Below, piece by piece: positions 42,269-50,785 of a DNA stretch of 64,000 nt. The notes beneath the pieces are model-generated. The model was given only the letters and a program-made list of their open reading frames with translations. It had not been told where the DNA came from and made no database searches. Source of the DNA: Mycolicibacterium pyrenivorans (GTDB taxonomy: Bacteria; Actinomycetota; Actinomycetes; Mycobacteriales; Mycobacteriaceae); assembly GCF_025821625.1 (NCBI RefSeq), contig NZ_JACKSH010000151.1:104283-168282 (forward strand). The letters are read 5' to 3'. A program made the position numbers and the translations under genes. Numbering within the stretch: position 1 is the stretch's first letter; each line of letters starts with the position of its first letter.

Positions 42269-43145
42269 GGAACTACGTCAGCTCGAGTATTTCGTCGCGG
42301 TCGTCGAGGAACGCAGTTTCACCAGGGCGGCCCGACGCGAACGGGTGGCCCAGCCCGCGGTCAGCGCTCAGATCCAGCGCCTCGAACGCCTGGTCGGGCA
42401 GCCGCTGCTGAACCGCACCAGCCGCGAGGTGCGGCTCACGCAGGCCGGTGCCGCGCTGCTGCCGCACGCCAGGGCCGCGCTCGCCGCGATCCGCGACGCG
42501 CAATCGGCCGTGGACGAAGTGGCAGATGTGGTTCGGGGTGCGGTGGCGATCGGAACCGTGACGCTGCACCCGATAGACGTCGCCGGGTTGATCGCCGACT
42601 TCCACGCGAGCCATCCGGCGGTCGAGATCACCCTGACCACCGACAATTCCGAAGTCCTCATCGACAAGCTCCAGGACGGTCTTCTGGACGTCGTGATCGT
42701 CTCGATCGGCGTCGACGAAGACCTGCCCGGCTCGGACATCGAGGTCATCACCGATGAGGCCATCGAAGCGGCGGTGGTCCGGGGGCACCCGCTGACGCGC
42801 CGCAAGTCGTTGCCGTTGGACAAGCTGTGTGAGCACCCGCTGATCTCGCTGCCCGTCGGCACCGGCCTGCGCTCCAGGCTCGACGCGGCCTGCGCGGCCG
42901 CGGGACTCCATCCACGAATCGCGTTCGAGGCCACCAACCCGCTGGAACTCGTCGAGCTGGCACGGCACGGCCTCGGGGTGGCGATCGTGCCACAGTCGAT
43001 GGCGCGCGACCGGGCAGACCTGCATCCGATGAGACTGGACCCCGAGCTGCGGGGACGCCTGGTGTGGGCATGGCGCCGGGACATGGCCGGACCGGCGGCC
43101 CGCCGACTCTGTGACCGGGCCCGCCGGATGACCGCCGGCGGCTGA
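42267..43145 (+). CDS. LysR-family transcriptional regulator
   Basis: A 292-residue LysR regulator. The N-terminal winged helix is MELRQLEYFVAVVEERSFTRAARRERVAQPAVSAQIQRLERLVG, with GQPLLNRTSREVRLTQAG. The inducer-binding domain follows from residue about 88 (GAVAIGTVTLHPIDVAGLIADFHASHPAVEITL). The effector is unknown. Divergent from the alpha/beta hydrolase with a 71-base shared region. Confidence 0.92.
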   Translation: MELRQLEYFVAVVEERSFTRAARRERVAQPAVSAQIQRLERLVGQPLLNRTSREVRLTQAGAALLPHARAALAAIRDAQSAVDEVADVVRGAVAIGTVTLHPIDVAGLIADFHASHPAVEITLTTDNSEVLIDKLQDGLLDVVIVSIGVDEDLPGSDIEVITDEAIEAAVVRGHPLTRRKSLPLDKLCEHPLISLPVGTGLRSRLDAACAAAGLHPRIAFEATNPLELVELARHGLGVAIVPQSMARDRADLHPMRLDPELRGRLVWAWRRDMAGPAARRLCDRARRMTAGG

Positions 43146-43166
43146 TCACATGTCGTGGCCGGTGCC

Positions 43167-43172
43167 TAGAGT
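43167..43172 (+). promoter_or_regulatory. -10 box for a leaderless polA transcript
   Basis: TAGAGT ends seven bases before GTG 43180, so the RNA should begin at or next to the start codon. There is no Shine-Dalgarno sequence. This fixes the polA start and excludes in-frame starts further upstream. Confidence 0.5.
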
Positions 43173-43179
43173 GAAGGCC

Positions 43180-45930
43180 GTGAGCCCAGCCAAGACCGCA
43201 TCGGAAACCACGGCAGGCACGACAGCAGGCGCCGGTCAGGCCGGCGACAAGCCGACTCTGATGCTTCTGGACGGCAATTCGTTGGCGTTCCGCGCGTTCT
43301 ACGCGCTGCCCGCCGAGAACTTCAAGACCCAGAGCGGGCTGACCACCAACGCGGTGTACGGCTTCACCGCCATGCTGATCAACCTGCTGCGCGACGAGCA
43401 GCCCAGCCACATCGCGGCCGCGTTCGACGTGTCCCGCCAGACGTTCCGGCTGGAGAAGTACCCCGAGTACAAGGCGGGCCGCTCCGCGACGCCCGACGAG
43501 TTCCGCGGTCAGATCGACATCACCAAGGAGGTGCTCGGCGCACTCGGCATCACGGTGCTCGCCGAGGCAGGCTTCGAGGCCGACGATGTGATCGCCACAC
43601 TCGCCACCCAGGCCGAGGACGCCGGCTACCGGGTCCTGGTGGTCACCGGCGACCGGGACTCGCTGCAGCTGGTCAGCGACGACGTCACCGTGCTCTATCC
43701 CCGCAAGGGCGTCAGCGAGCTGACGCGGTTCACACCCGAGGCCGTCGTGGAGAAGTACGGGCTCACACCGCTTCAGTACCCGGACTTCGCGGCCCTGCGC
43801 GGTGACCCCAGCGACAACCTCCCCGGCATTCCTGGCGTGGGGGAGAAGACCGCGACCAAGTGGATCGCCGAATACGGTTCGCTCCAGGCACTGGTCGACA
43901 ACGTGGACAAGGTCAAGGGCAAGGTCGGCGACGCGCTGCGTGCCCACGTCTCCAGTGTCGTGCTCAACCGGGAGCTCACCGATCTCGTCAAGGATGTGCC
44001 GCTGGCGCAGACGCCCGACACGCTGCGAATGCAGCCCTGGGATCGCGACCACATCCACCGCCTGTTCGACGACCTCGAGTTCCGGGTGCTGCGAGACCGC
44101 CTGTTCGACACGCTGGCCTCGGCCGACCCCGAGGTCGAGGAGGGTTTCGACGTCCGCGGCGGGGCGCTGGAGCCGGGAACGCTGGCGGCGTGGCTCGCCG
44201 AGCGCAGCCAGGGGCGGTTCGGGCTCGCGGTGGTCGGCAATCACCTCGCGTTCGACAGCGACGCCACCGCGGTGGCGATCGTCGCGGCCGACGGTGATGG
44301 CCGGTTCATCGACACCGCGACGATGGATCCCGGCGATGAAGCCGCGCTGGCGTCGTGGTTGGCCGACCCTGGCCCGTCGAAGGCGCTGCACGAGGCCAAG
44401 CTCGCGATGCACGACGTGCAGGGCCGCGGCTGGACGTTGGCCGGTGTCACCTCGGACACCGCGCTGGCTGCCTACCTGGTCCGCCCCGGGCAGCGCAGCT
44501 TCGCGCTCGACGACCTGTCCCTGCGGTACCTCAAGCGTGAGCTACGCGCGGATAACCCTGAGCAGCAACAGCTTTCACTGCTCGACGACAGCGACGGCGT
44601 CGACGACCAGGCGGTGCAGACGTTGCTGCTTCGTGCCGGTGCGGTCAAGGACCTCGCCGACGCGCTCGACGAGGAGCTGGCCCGCATCGACTCCTCGGAG
44701 CTGCTCGGCAACATGGAGCTGCCTGTGCAGCGCGTGCTGGCCGAGTTGGAGACGGCCGGTATCGCCGTGGACCTGGAGAAGCTCTCCGAGTTGCAGAGCG
44801 AGTTCGCCGGCCAGATCCGCGACGCCGCCGAAGGGGCGTATTCGGTGATCGGCAAGCAGATCAACCTCGGGTCGCCCAAGCAGCTGCAGGTCGTGCTGTT
44901 CGACGAACTGGAGATGCCGAAGACCAAGCGCACCAAGACCGGGTACACCACCGACGCGGATGCGCTGCAGTCCCTGTTCGACAAGACCGGGCATCCTTTC
45001 CTGCAGCACCTGTTGACCCACCGCGACGCCACCCGGCTGAAGGTGACCGTGGACGGGCTGCTCAACGCGGTCGCCTCCGACGGCCGCATTCATACGACGT
45101 TCAACCAGACGATCGCTGCGACCGGACGGCTGTCGTCCACCGAGCCCAACCTGCAGAACATCCCGATCAGGACCGAGGCCGGGCGGCGCATCCGTGATGC
45201 CTTCGTGGTCGGCTCGTCCGATGGGGCGGGTTACTCCGACCTGATGACGGCCGACTACAGCCAGATCGAGATGCGGATCATGGCGCATCTGTCCCAGGAC
45301 GAGGGCCTGATCGAAGCGTTCAACACCGGTGAGGACCTGCACTCGTTCGTCGCATCCCGGGCGTTCTCGGTGCCGATCGACGAGGTCACCGCCGAACTGC
45401 GTCGTCGCGTCAAGGCCATGTCGTACGGGTTGGCCTACGGCCTGAGCGCCTACGGCCTGGCCGCTCAGCTGAAGATCTCCACCGAAGAGGCGAAGGTCCA
45501 GATGGACCAGTACTTCGACCGGTTCGGTGGAGTGCGTGACTACCTGCGTGACGTCGTCGACCAGGCCCGCAAGGACGGCTACACCTCGACGGTGTTCGGC
45601 AGGCGGCGCTACCTGCCGGAGCTGGACAGCAGCAACCGGAATGTCCGCGAGGCGGCCGAACGTGCTGCCCTCAACGCGCCGATCCAGGGGAGCGCCGCCG
45701 ACATCATCAAGGTTGCGATGATCAACGTCGACCGGGCGATCAAGGACGCCGGGCTGACCTCACGGATGCTGCTGCAGGTGCACGACGAGTTGTTGTTCGA
45801 GGTCGCCGACGGCGAGCGCGACGCGCTCGACGCGCTGGTGCGCGAGCACATGGGCAATGCTTATCCGCTCAATGTGCCGCTGGAGGTCTCCGTCGGCTAC
45901 GGCTGCAGCTGGGATTCGGCGGCGCATTAG
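43180..45930 (+). CDS. polA: DNA polymerase I
   Basis: PolA removes RNA primers and fills gaps in replication and repair. The 916-residue protein starts MSPAKTASETTAG, as in mycobacteria, then a 5'-3' exonuclease domain (residues about 28-320; LMLLDGNSLAFRAFYALPAENF, FEADDVIATLA, VTGDRDSLQLV, helix-hairpin-helix GDPSDNLPGIPGVGEKTA). The middle 3'-5' exonuclease-like domain lacks the catalytic acids, so there is no proofreading. The polymerase domain has motif A LMTADYSQIEMRIMAHLS, motif B RRRVKAMSYGLAYGLS and motif C LLQVHDELLFEV. Leaderless start. Confidence 0.96.
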   Translation: MSPAKTASETTAGTTAGAGQAGDKPTLMLLDGNSLAFRAFYALPAENFKTQSGLTTNAVYGFTAMLINLLRDEQPSHIAAAFDVSRQTFRLEKYPEYKAGRSATPDEFRGQIDITKEVLGALGITVLAEAGFEADDVIATLATQAEDAGYRVLVVTGDRDSLQLVSDDVTVLYPRKGVSELTRFTPEAVVEKYGLTPLQYPDFAALRGDPSDNLPGIPGVGEKTATKWIAEYGSLQALVDNVDKVKGKVGDALRAHVSSVVLNRELTDLVKDVPLAQTPDTLRMQPWDRDHIHRLFDDLEFRVLRDRLFDTLASADPEVEEGFDVRGGALEPGTLAAWLAERSQGRFGLAVVGNHLAFDSDATAVAIVAADGDGRFIDTATMDPGDEAALASWLADPGPSKALHEAKLAMHDVQGRGWTLAGVTSDTALAAYLVRPGQRSFALDDLSLRYLKRELRADNPEQQQLSLLDDSDGVDDQAVQTLLLRAGAVKDLADALDEELARIDSSELLGNMELPVQRVLAELETAGIAVDLEKLSELQSEFAGQIRDAAEGAYSVIGKQINLGSPKQLQVVLFDELEMPKTKRTKTGYTTDADALQSLFDKTGHPFLQHLLTHRDATRLKVTVDGLLNAVASDGRIHTTFNQTIAATGRLSSTEPNLQNIPIRTEAGRRIRDAFVVGSSDGAGYSDLMTADYSQIEMRIMAHLSQDEGLIEAFNTGEDLHSFVASRAFSVPIDEVTAELRRRVKAMSYGLAYGLSAYGLAAQLKISTEEAKVQMDQYFDRFGGVRDYLRDVVDQARKDGYTSTVFGRRRYLPELDSSNRNVREAAERAALNAPIQGSAADIIKVAMINVDRAIKDAGLTSRMLLQVHDELLFEVADGERDALDALVREHMGNAYPLNVPLEVSVGYGCSWDSAAH

Positions 45931-45953
45931 GCCGGCCTCGTACGCTTCTGGAT

Positions 45954-46090
45954 GTGAAGCCCGAGAAGCGTCGACGCGGTCGTCCGGTCGGCGGTGTACG
46001 CGATGTATCCCAACCGCAAAGCCCTCCTCGCGGCACTCAGCGACCGGACGGCGCAGTGTCTACTCGCCGAAATCACCCGCCGTACCGAGG
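45954..46090 (+). pseudogene. tetR relic (internally deleted and frameshifted)
   Basis: MKPEKRRRGRPVGG, a typical TetR N-terminus, is followed after a frame change by GVYAMYPNRKALLAALSDRTAQCLLAEITRR, which matches the region just after a TetR helix-turn-helix (VYxxFxNKxALLxAL). The DNA-binding helices themselves are missing, so an internal deletion joined the ends. The second part is in the frame of 45994, one base off the first. Confidence 0.55.
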
Positions 46091-46091
46091 C

Positions 46092-46409
46092 TGCGAGTTC
46101 CCACAGATGGATCAACGACGCTCCACCATGCGGCACGACTTCTCCTACGTCGCGGTGCAGGAGCCCGCGAGGTACCACTGCCATGGTGCCGCCCGGATCG
46201 ATCATCGGACCGGGGTCAGCCAAATATACTGTGCGGCAGGCAATGTCCTCGTCGAGCCCACCTTTGTGGCGCGACCGGGGGGCGTCGCGGAGGACGACGG
46301 GTGGGTGCTCAGCGGGGGGTACGACGAGAGCCGGCATCGCAGCAGGCTGATGGTGTTCGACGCCGCTGACGGTCAGGTCGACGCCTCTCGGTTATGGTAC
46401 TTCCCATAA
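46092..46409 (+). pseudogene. carotenoid oxygenase C-terminal relic
   Basis: CEFPQMDQRRSTMRHDFSYV, then ARIDHRTG, VLVEPTFVARPGGVAEDDGWVLSGGYDESRHRSRLMVFDAADG. This follows the C-terminal third of RPE65/carotenoid cleavage oxygenases (EFPRxD-RR, EPxFVPRPG-xxEDDGWVL). The N-terminal propeller blades with most iron ligands are missing. It runs in one open frame with the 5' part of the tetR relic (45954-46409), so a chimeric reading frame remains. The stop lies within a palindrome (46392-46409). Confidence 0.6.
46392..46409. promoter_or_regulatory. TetR-type palindrome, copy 1
   Basis: TTATGG-TACTTC-CCATAA, a perfect six-base inverted repeat with a six-base spacer, just beyond the 3' end of the tetR gene. 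The same half-sites with the same spacing occur at 47086-47103 in the tetR promoter region. Confidence 0.55.
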
Positions 46410-46416
46410 CGGTCCA

Positions 46417-47007
46417 TCACGGCGCGAGGGTGAAGTTGTCGCGGGCGAACCGGTGGCAGTTGATCAGCGTCCGAAGCTGAGCCAGGGCGTCCTCCAGTGG
46501 AGTGATGCTGCGGTGAGCGCGGCACAACACGACCGCGCCCTCGATCGTGGCGATCGACAGCGTCGCGAGTTGGCGCGCCGTCGACTCGCTCATGCCTTCG
46601 GCCAGGAACGCGTTCGTCAGCGCGGTGGCCCACTGGTTGAAGAACCCGCGGGCCTTGTCGGCCAATTCCTCACTCTCCGTTCGGCTCACAGCCACCGCGA
46701 CCACCGGGCACCCCGCCGTGTATCCACTGTCGGTCAAGACGTGGCGCCAGATGTCGATGAACTCCTGCAGTACCGACTCCGGTCCATCGGTCGCCGCCCT
46801 GTTCAACAGCGCCGAGACGGTGTTCCCCGCATACGTGAGCGCCTCGTCGAGCAACTCCGTCCGGCCCCCGGGGAAGTGGTAGTACACCGAACCCTTCGGG
46901 GCGCCGCTGCGCAGCAGGACCTCCTCGACGGTGAGTCCGTCGGCGCCCCGCTCACGCAGCACCTGCACGGCGGTGATGATCATTCCCCGGCGGGTATCCC
47001 GTGCCAT
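46417..47007 (-). CDS. TetR-family repressor (LmrA/YxaF-like)
   Basis: A 196-residue TetR regulator. The DNA-binding helices are LTVEEVLLRSGAPKGSVYYHFPGGRTELLDEAL, where the GGRTEL variant and the cysteine in GYTAGCPVVAVAV are typical of the LmrA/YxaF subgroup. ATG 47007 is chosen because GGGAGGG lies just upstream; an in-frame ATG at 47025 is also possible. It is divergent from a thioesterase gene, its likely target, with a palindrome between them. Confidence 0.9.
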   Translation of the reverse strand: MARDTRRGMIITAVQVLRERGADGLTVEEVLLRSGAPKGSVYYHFPGGRTELLDEALTYAGNTVSALLNRAATDGPESVLQEFIDIWRHVLTDSGYTAGCPVVAVAVSRTESEELADKARGFFNQWATALTNAFLAEGMSESTARQLATLSIATIEGAVVLCRAHRSITPLEDALAQLRTLINCHRFARDNFTLAP

Positions 47008-47085
47008 CGGCCCTCCCCACATCAAAGAATCTGAGCATCAACGGGTTAAGCGACAGCACCGGTGCGGTGTGAAGCACGGACCCCG

Positions 47086-47103
47086 TTATGGTGGAAACCA
47101 TAA
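47086..47103. promoter_or_regulatory. TetR-type palindrome, copy 2 (probable operator)
   Basis: TTATGG-TGGAAA-CCATAA; the arms extend to TTATGGT/ACCATAA with a four-base centre. It lies 79 bases upstream of tetR and 40 bases upstream of the thioesterase gene, the classic operator place in a divergon. Copy 1 is at 46392. Confidence 0.6.
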
Positions 47104-47142
47104 TAGCTGATGAGGTGCCGTCGTTGAGGAAGGACGATCACG

Positions 47143-47949
47143 ATGCCGGACCATCCCTTCGACGACGCTCTCGAGTTGCGGCCCACGGACCCCGGCTGGG
47201 CACGTGGGCACACCCGGTCGCAATGGGCGAACATGGTCGGACCCTTCGGCGGCGTGACTGCGGCGCTGCTGCTACGCGCTGTCGAGAACCATCCCGACCG
47301 GATCGGCGAACCGGTGTCGCTCACGGTGAACTTCACCGCACCCGTGGCCGACGGCGCTTTCGACATCGCGTGCACGATCGTTCGGACCAATCGAACCAAT
47401 CAGCACTGGCTGGTGGAGCTCTGGCAGGAGGGCTCGGTCAGGACCAATGCCACCGCGGTCTTCGGCATCCGGCGCGACACGTGGTCGGACACCGAACTCG
47501 AGCCCGCGGCGGTGCCCGGGCCGGAGGGGCTGGCGCCGACGGGACTGCCGGAATCCATCGTGTGGGCGCACAACTACGAGATGCGCTACGTCGAAGGGGC
47601 GGTGCCGGGCGACGCGGCCGAACCGGCGCCCTCGTCGGCCACCTCGCTCTGGGTGCGTGACCGGCGGGGCCGAGCCTTGGACTTCGCCGCGCTCACGGCG
47701 ATGAGCGACATCTTCTATCCGCGCGTGTTCCTGCGCCGGGGTGCCATGTCGCCGGCCGGGACGATCTCGCTGACGACGTACTTCCACGCCGACGGACCCG
47801 ACCTGGCGGCCGTGGACACCGATTTCATCCTGGGCCGCGCCCGGGCGCACCGGTTCTCCCGCGGGTACTTCGATCAGTCGGCTCAGATCTGGAGCCGGGC
47901 TGGTGAGCTGCTGGTCACCACCCACCAACTGGTCTATTTCAAGGACTGA
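47143..47949 (+). CDS. acyl-CoA thioesterase-like double-hotdog protein
   Basis: A 268-residue protein of the TesB-like thioesterase superfamily (4HBT_3 type). The N-terminal hotdog has NMVGPFGGVTAALLLRAVENHP, the usual substrate-binding helix, and PVSLTVNFTAPVADGAF. The C-terminal half has DFAALTAMSDIFYPRVFLRRG and GTISLTTYFHADGPDL, with a catalytic Asp expected around MSDIFYPR. Substrate unknown. A GAGGAAGGA run lies upstream of the ATG. Likely controlled by the divergent TetR. Its end overlaps the convergent protease gene by 16 nt. Confidence 0.82.
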   Translation: MPDHPFDDALELRPTDPGWARGHTRSQWANMVGPFGGVTAALLLRAVENHPDRIGEPVSLTVNFTAPVADGAFDIACTIVRTNRTNQHWLVELWQEGSVRTNATAVFGIRRDTWSDTELEPAAVPGPEGLAPTGLPESIVWAHNYEMRYVEGAVPGDAAEPAPSSATSLWVRDRRGRALDFAALTAMSDIFYPRVFLRRGAMSPAGTISLTTYFHADGPDLAAVDTDFILGRARAHRFSRGYFDQSAQIWSRAGELLVTTHQLVYFKD

Positions 47950-49163
47950 GGAGTCACCGGCGCGCGGTAACCCGCCAGCTGTGTCAGCGCAGGTGCTGCG
48001 CTCCTTGCGGCGTACACCCCGTACGCCTGCTCGTAGAGCAGGCCGGTCACCCGCTGATCACCGAAACCGCGGTCGATGCGGTCCCGCACGAACGCCAACT
48101 CCACGACCTGGTGGGCGAACGTCTTGACCGACTCGCCGGCCTGCCTGCCGCCGAATCGCGTCGCCTCGGCGACCGCCAGCTTGCGGGTGCGGATGGAGCC
48201 CAGCCAGGTCGCCTCGTTGGGCGACACCACACCCGCGGCCACCATGCCGGGCAGCTTGGCGCTGACCACGTGCTGTTCCCGGCGCCTGCTGTTGACCGCG
48301 AGGGCGATGGCCAGCGCGAAGATCGGCACCATCCAGAACACGTAGAGGCCGAAATAGGCCCCGGCGCCCAGCAGTGACGAACCGTTCCACATGGAGTGCA
48401 GGACCACCGCCCCGACGTAACCGAGCAGGATGCAGCCGGCCTTGGCGACACCGCTTCGCCTGTGCAACGCGAACCACACGCCGACGGCGAGCAGCGTGGT
48501 GAACAGTGAGTGGGCGAACGGCGACATGACCAGCCGCAACGCGGCGGTGAACAGTGAATCGGCCAGGCTGTCGCCGTTGGCGATGTAGAGGATGTCCTCC
48601 AGCCAGGCGAACCCTGCTCCGACCAACCCGGCGTAGACCAGGCAGTCGGTCAGCGAGTTCAGCTCGTTGCGGCGCACGCCGGTCATCATGATCAGCAGGA
48701 ACAGGCCCTTGGCGGCCTCCTCGGTGACCGGTGCCCCGACGATCAGCGTGAACGGGCTGATCGCCGACGAATGCGCGGTCCCGGCGGCGACCCAGGACTC
48801 GAGGGCGATCTGCAGTACCGAGGCGATGACCACCGCCGCCGACGTACCCCAGAGGAACGCGAACACGAGCAGTCGTGGCGGTTCGGGCTCCCACCGGTCC
48901 AGCCACAGGTAGGCCAGCACGACCAGCGTCATCGCGATGCTGGACAGCACGAAACCGACCGCTGTCCCGACCGGGTTGAGCGCGGTCAGCAGGATGACGA
49001 TCAGACCCGCGAGAGTGCCGAGGGCGATGATCACCCCCAGCGGTGCGCCGACCTTGCGGACGCGGCGCCCGAACGGCGCTGGGAGTGGATGGGGCGGCCC
49101 CGGTGCGCCGGCGTATGACACCTCAGCAGGGTAGCCGCCAGCGGAACCGGGTTTGTCCTGCAT
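47934..49163 (-). CDS. PrsW-family intramembrane metalloprotease
   Basis: A 409-residue polytopic membrane protein of the PrsW group. PrsW of Bacillus cleaves an anti-sigma factor; the substrate here is unknown. Conserved motifs are the EExxK site in VGAPVTEEAAKGLFLL, FAWLEDILYI, SPFAHSLFTTLLAV and GAVVLHSMWNGSS, where Glu and His likely bind metal. About eight transmembrane segments lie in residues 35-290. A cytoplasmic C-terminal domain of about 115 residues (VVSAKLPGMVAAGVVSPNEATWLGSIRTRK) is an actinobacterial addition. Divergent from rpsA. Confidence 0.87.
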   Translation of the reverse strand: MQDKPGSAGGYPAEVSYAGAPGPPHPLPAPFGRRVRKVGAPLGVIIALGTLAGLIVILLTALNPVGTAVGFVLSSIAMTLVVLAYLWLDRWEPEPPRLLVFAFLWGTSAAVVIASVLQIALESWVAAGTAHSSAISPFTLIVGAPVTEEAAKGLFLLIMMTGVRRNELNSLTDCLVYAGLVGAGFAWLEDILYIANGDSLADSLFTAALRLVMSPFAHSLFTTLLAVGVWFALHRRSGVAKAGCILLGYVGAVVLHSMWNGSSLLGAGAYFGLYVFWMVPIFALAIALAVNSRRREQHVVSAKLPGMVAAGVVSPNEATWLGSIRTRKLAVAEATRFGGRQAGESVKTFAHQVVELAFVRDRIDRGFGDQRVTGLLYEQAYGVYAARSAAPALTQLAGYRAPVTPQSLK

Positions 49164-49272
49164 GTGCCCCGTCGAGTAACCTCAACGTGTACCTGTGTGC
49201 GCATTACTCGCAGGTGCAAACCAAGAAACAAAAACTGTCCCTACGATCACCCTGTCCGGAGCAACCCACCAC

Positions 49273-50715
49273 ATGCCAAGTCCCTCCGTCACCTCGCCGC
49301 AAGTAGCCGTCAACGACATCGGCTCGGCTGAGGATTTTCTCGCCGCCATCGACAAGACCATCAAATACTTCAACGATGGCGACATCGTCGAAGGGACCAT
49401 CGTCAAGGTCGACCGCGACGAAGTCTTGCTCGACATCGGCTACAAGACCGAAGGCGTCATCCCTTCTCGCGAGCTGTCCATCAAGCACGACGTCGACCCC
49501 AATGAGGTTGTGTCCGTCGGCGACGAGGTCGAAGCTCTGGTCCTCACCAAGGAGGACAAAGAAGGCCGCCTGATCCTGTCCAAGAAGCGTGCTCAGTACG
49601 AGCGCGCCTGGGGCACCATCGAGGAGCTCAAGGAGAAGGACGAGGCCGTCAAGGGCACCGTCATCGAGGTCGTCAAGGGTGGCCTGATCCTCGACATCGG
49701 CCTGCGCGGCTTCCTGCCCGCGTCGTTGGTCGAGATGCGTCGTGTCCGCGATCTGCAGCCGTACATCGGCAAGGAGATCGAGGCCAAGATCATCGAGCTC
49801 GACAAGAACCGCAACAACGTGGTGCTGTCCCGCCGCGCCTGGCTGGAGCAGACACAAAGCGAAGTTCGTAGTGAATTCTTGAACCAGCTCACCAAGGGCG
49901 CCATCCGCAAGGGTGTCGTGTCCTCGATCGTCAACTTCGGCGCGTTCGTCGATCTCGGCGGTGTCGACGGCCTGGTGCACGTCTCCGAGCTGTCCTGGAA
50001 GCACATCGACCACCCGTCCGAGGTCGTCCAGGTCGGCGACGAGGTCACCGTCGAGGTGCTCGACGTCGACATGGATCGCGAGCGGGTTTCGTTGTCGCTC
50101 AAGGCCACTCAGGAAGACCCGTGGCGCCACTTCGCCCGTACCCACGCGATCGGTCAGATCGTGCCCGGCAAGGTCACCAAGCTGGTGCCGTTCGGTGCGT
50201 TCGTCCGCGTCGAGGAGGGCATCGAGGGTCTGGTGCACATCTCCGAGCTGTCCGAGCGTCACGTCGAGGTCCCGGACCAGGTGGTCCAGGTCGGCGACGA
50301 CGCGATGGTCAAGGTCATCGACATCGACCTGGAGCGGCGCCGGATCTCGCTGAGCCTCAAGCAGGCCAACGAGGACTACACCGAAGAGTTCGAGGCCTGG
50401 AAGTACGGCATGGCCGACAGCTACGACGAGCAGGGCAACTACATCTTCCCCGAGGGCTTCGACGCCGACACCAATGAGTGGCTCGAAGGCTTCGAGAAGC
50501 AGCGTGACGAGTGGGAGGCGCGGTACGCCGAGGCCGAGCGTCGTCACAAGATGCACACCGCGCAGATGGAGAAGTTCGCCGCTGCGGAGGCCGAGGAGGC
50601 TGCCAAGCCCGTCTCGAACGGTTCGTCCCGTTCCGAGGAGCCGTCGAGCGGTGGGTCGCTGGCCAGCGACGCCCAGCTCGCTGCGCTGCGCGAGAAGCTC
50701 GCAGGCAACGCTTAA
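49273..50715 (+). CDS. rpsA: 30S ribosomal protein S1
   Basis: RpsA helps ribosomes bind mRNA and has been linked to trans-translation. The 480 residues hold four S1 RNA-binding domains (about 34-105, 122-190, 207-277, 294-364), for example GVVSSIVNFGAFVDLGGVDGLVHVSELSW and KVTKLVPFGAFVRVEEGIEGLVHISEL. The C-terminal tail is variable and ends SLASDAQLAALREKLAGNA. ATG 49273 (MPSPSVTSPQVAVND) matches the mycobacterial start I remember; an in-frame start at 49195 would add 26 residues. The leader is A-rich and lacks a clear Shine-Dalgarno sequence. A strong terminator follows. Confidence 0.97.
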   Translation: MPSPSVTSPQVAVNDIGSAEDFLAAIDKTIKYFNDGDIVEGTIVKVDRDEVLLDIGYKTEGVIPSRELSIKHDVDPNEVVSVGDEVEALVLTKEDKEGRLILSKKRAQYERAWGTIEELKEKDEAVKGTVIEVVKGGLILDIGLRGFLPASLVEMRRVRDLQPYIGKEIEAKIIELDKNRNNVVLSRRAWLEQTQSEVRSEFLNQLTKGAIRKGVVSSIVNFGAFVDLGGVDGLVHVSELSWKHIDHPSEVVQVGDEVTVEVLDVDMDRERVSLSLKATQEDPWRHFARTHAIGQIVPGKVTKLVPFGAFVRVEEGIEGLVHISELSERHVEVPDQVVQVGDDAMVKVIDIDLERRRISLSLKQANEDYTEEFEAWKYGMADSYDEQGNYIFPEGFDADTNEWLEGFEKQRDEWEARYAEAERRHKMHTAQMEKFAAAEAEEAAKPVSNGSSRSEEPSSGGSLASDAQLAALREKLAGNA

Positions 50716-50729
50716 TCCGTAACCGACCG

Positions 50730-50764
50730 AAGGCCCCGGCTCATGCCGGGGTCTTCGTCGTTTC
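50730..50764 (+). terminator. intrinsic terminator after rpsA
   Basis: Stem AAGGCCCCGGC (50730-50740), loop TCAT, then GCCGGGGTCTT (50745-50755) with one G-T pair, followed by CGTCGTTT. A compact GC-rich hairpin with a modest T-rich tail between rpsA and coaE. Confidence 0.8.
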
Positions 50765-50785
50765 GCGGCCTGACAGACTGGTGCG

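Noticed and set aside
43141..43180. RecA-independent damage promoter before polA
   Set aside because: The -10 TAGAGT fits, but the upstream sequence does not match TTGTCRGTG well enough.
47934..47949. Overlap of thioesterase and PrsW genes as a sequencing error
   Set aside because: Short convergent overlaps occur at several other gene ends here (tesB, dps, coaE, MHS transporter), so it is normal for this genome.
49195..49272. Extended RpsA N-terminus from an in-frame start at 49195
   Set aside because: The conserved protein begins MPSPSVTSPQVAVND at 49273, and the extra residues are A-rich leader.
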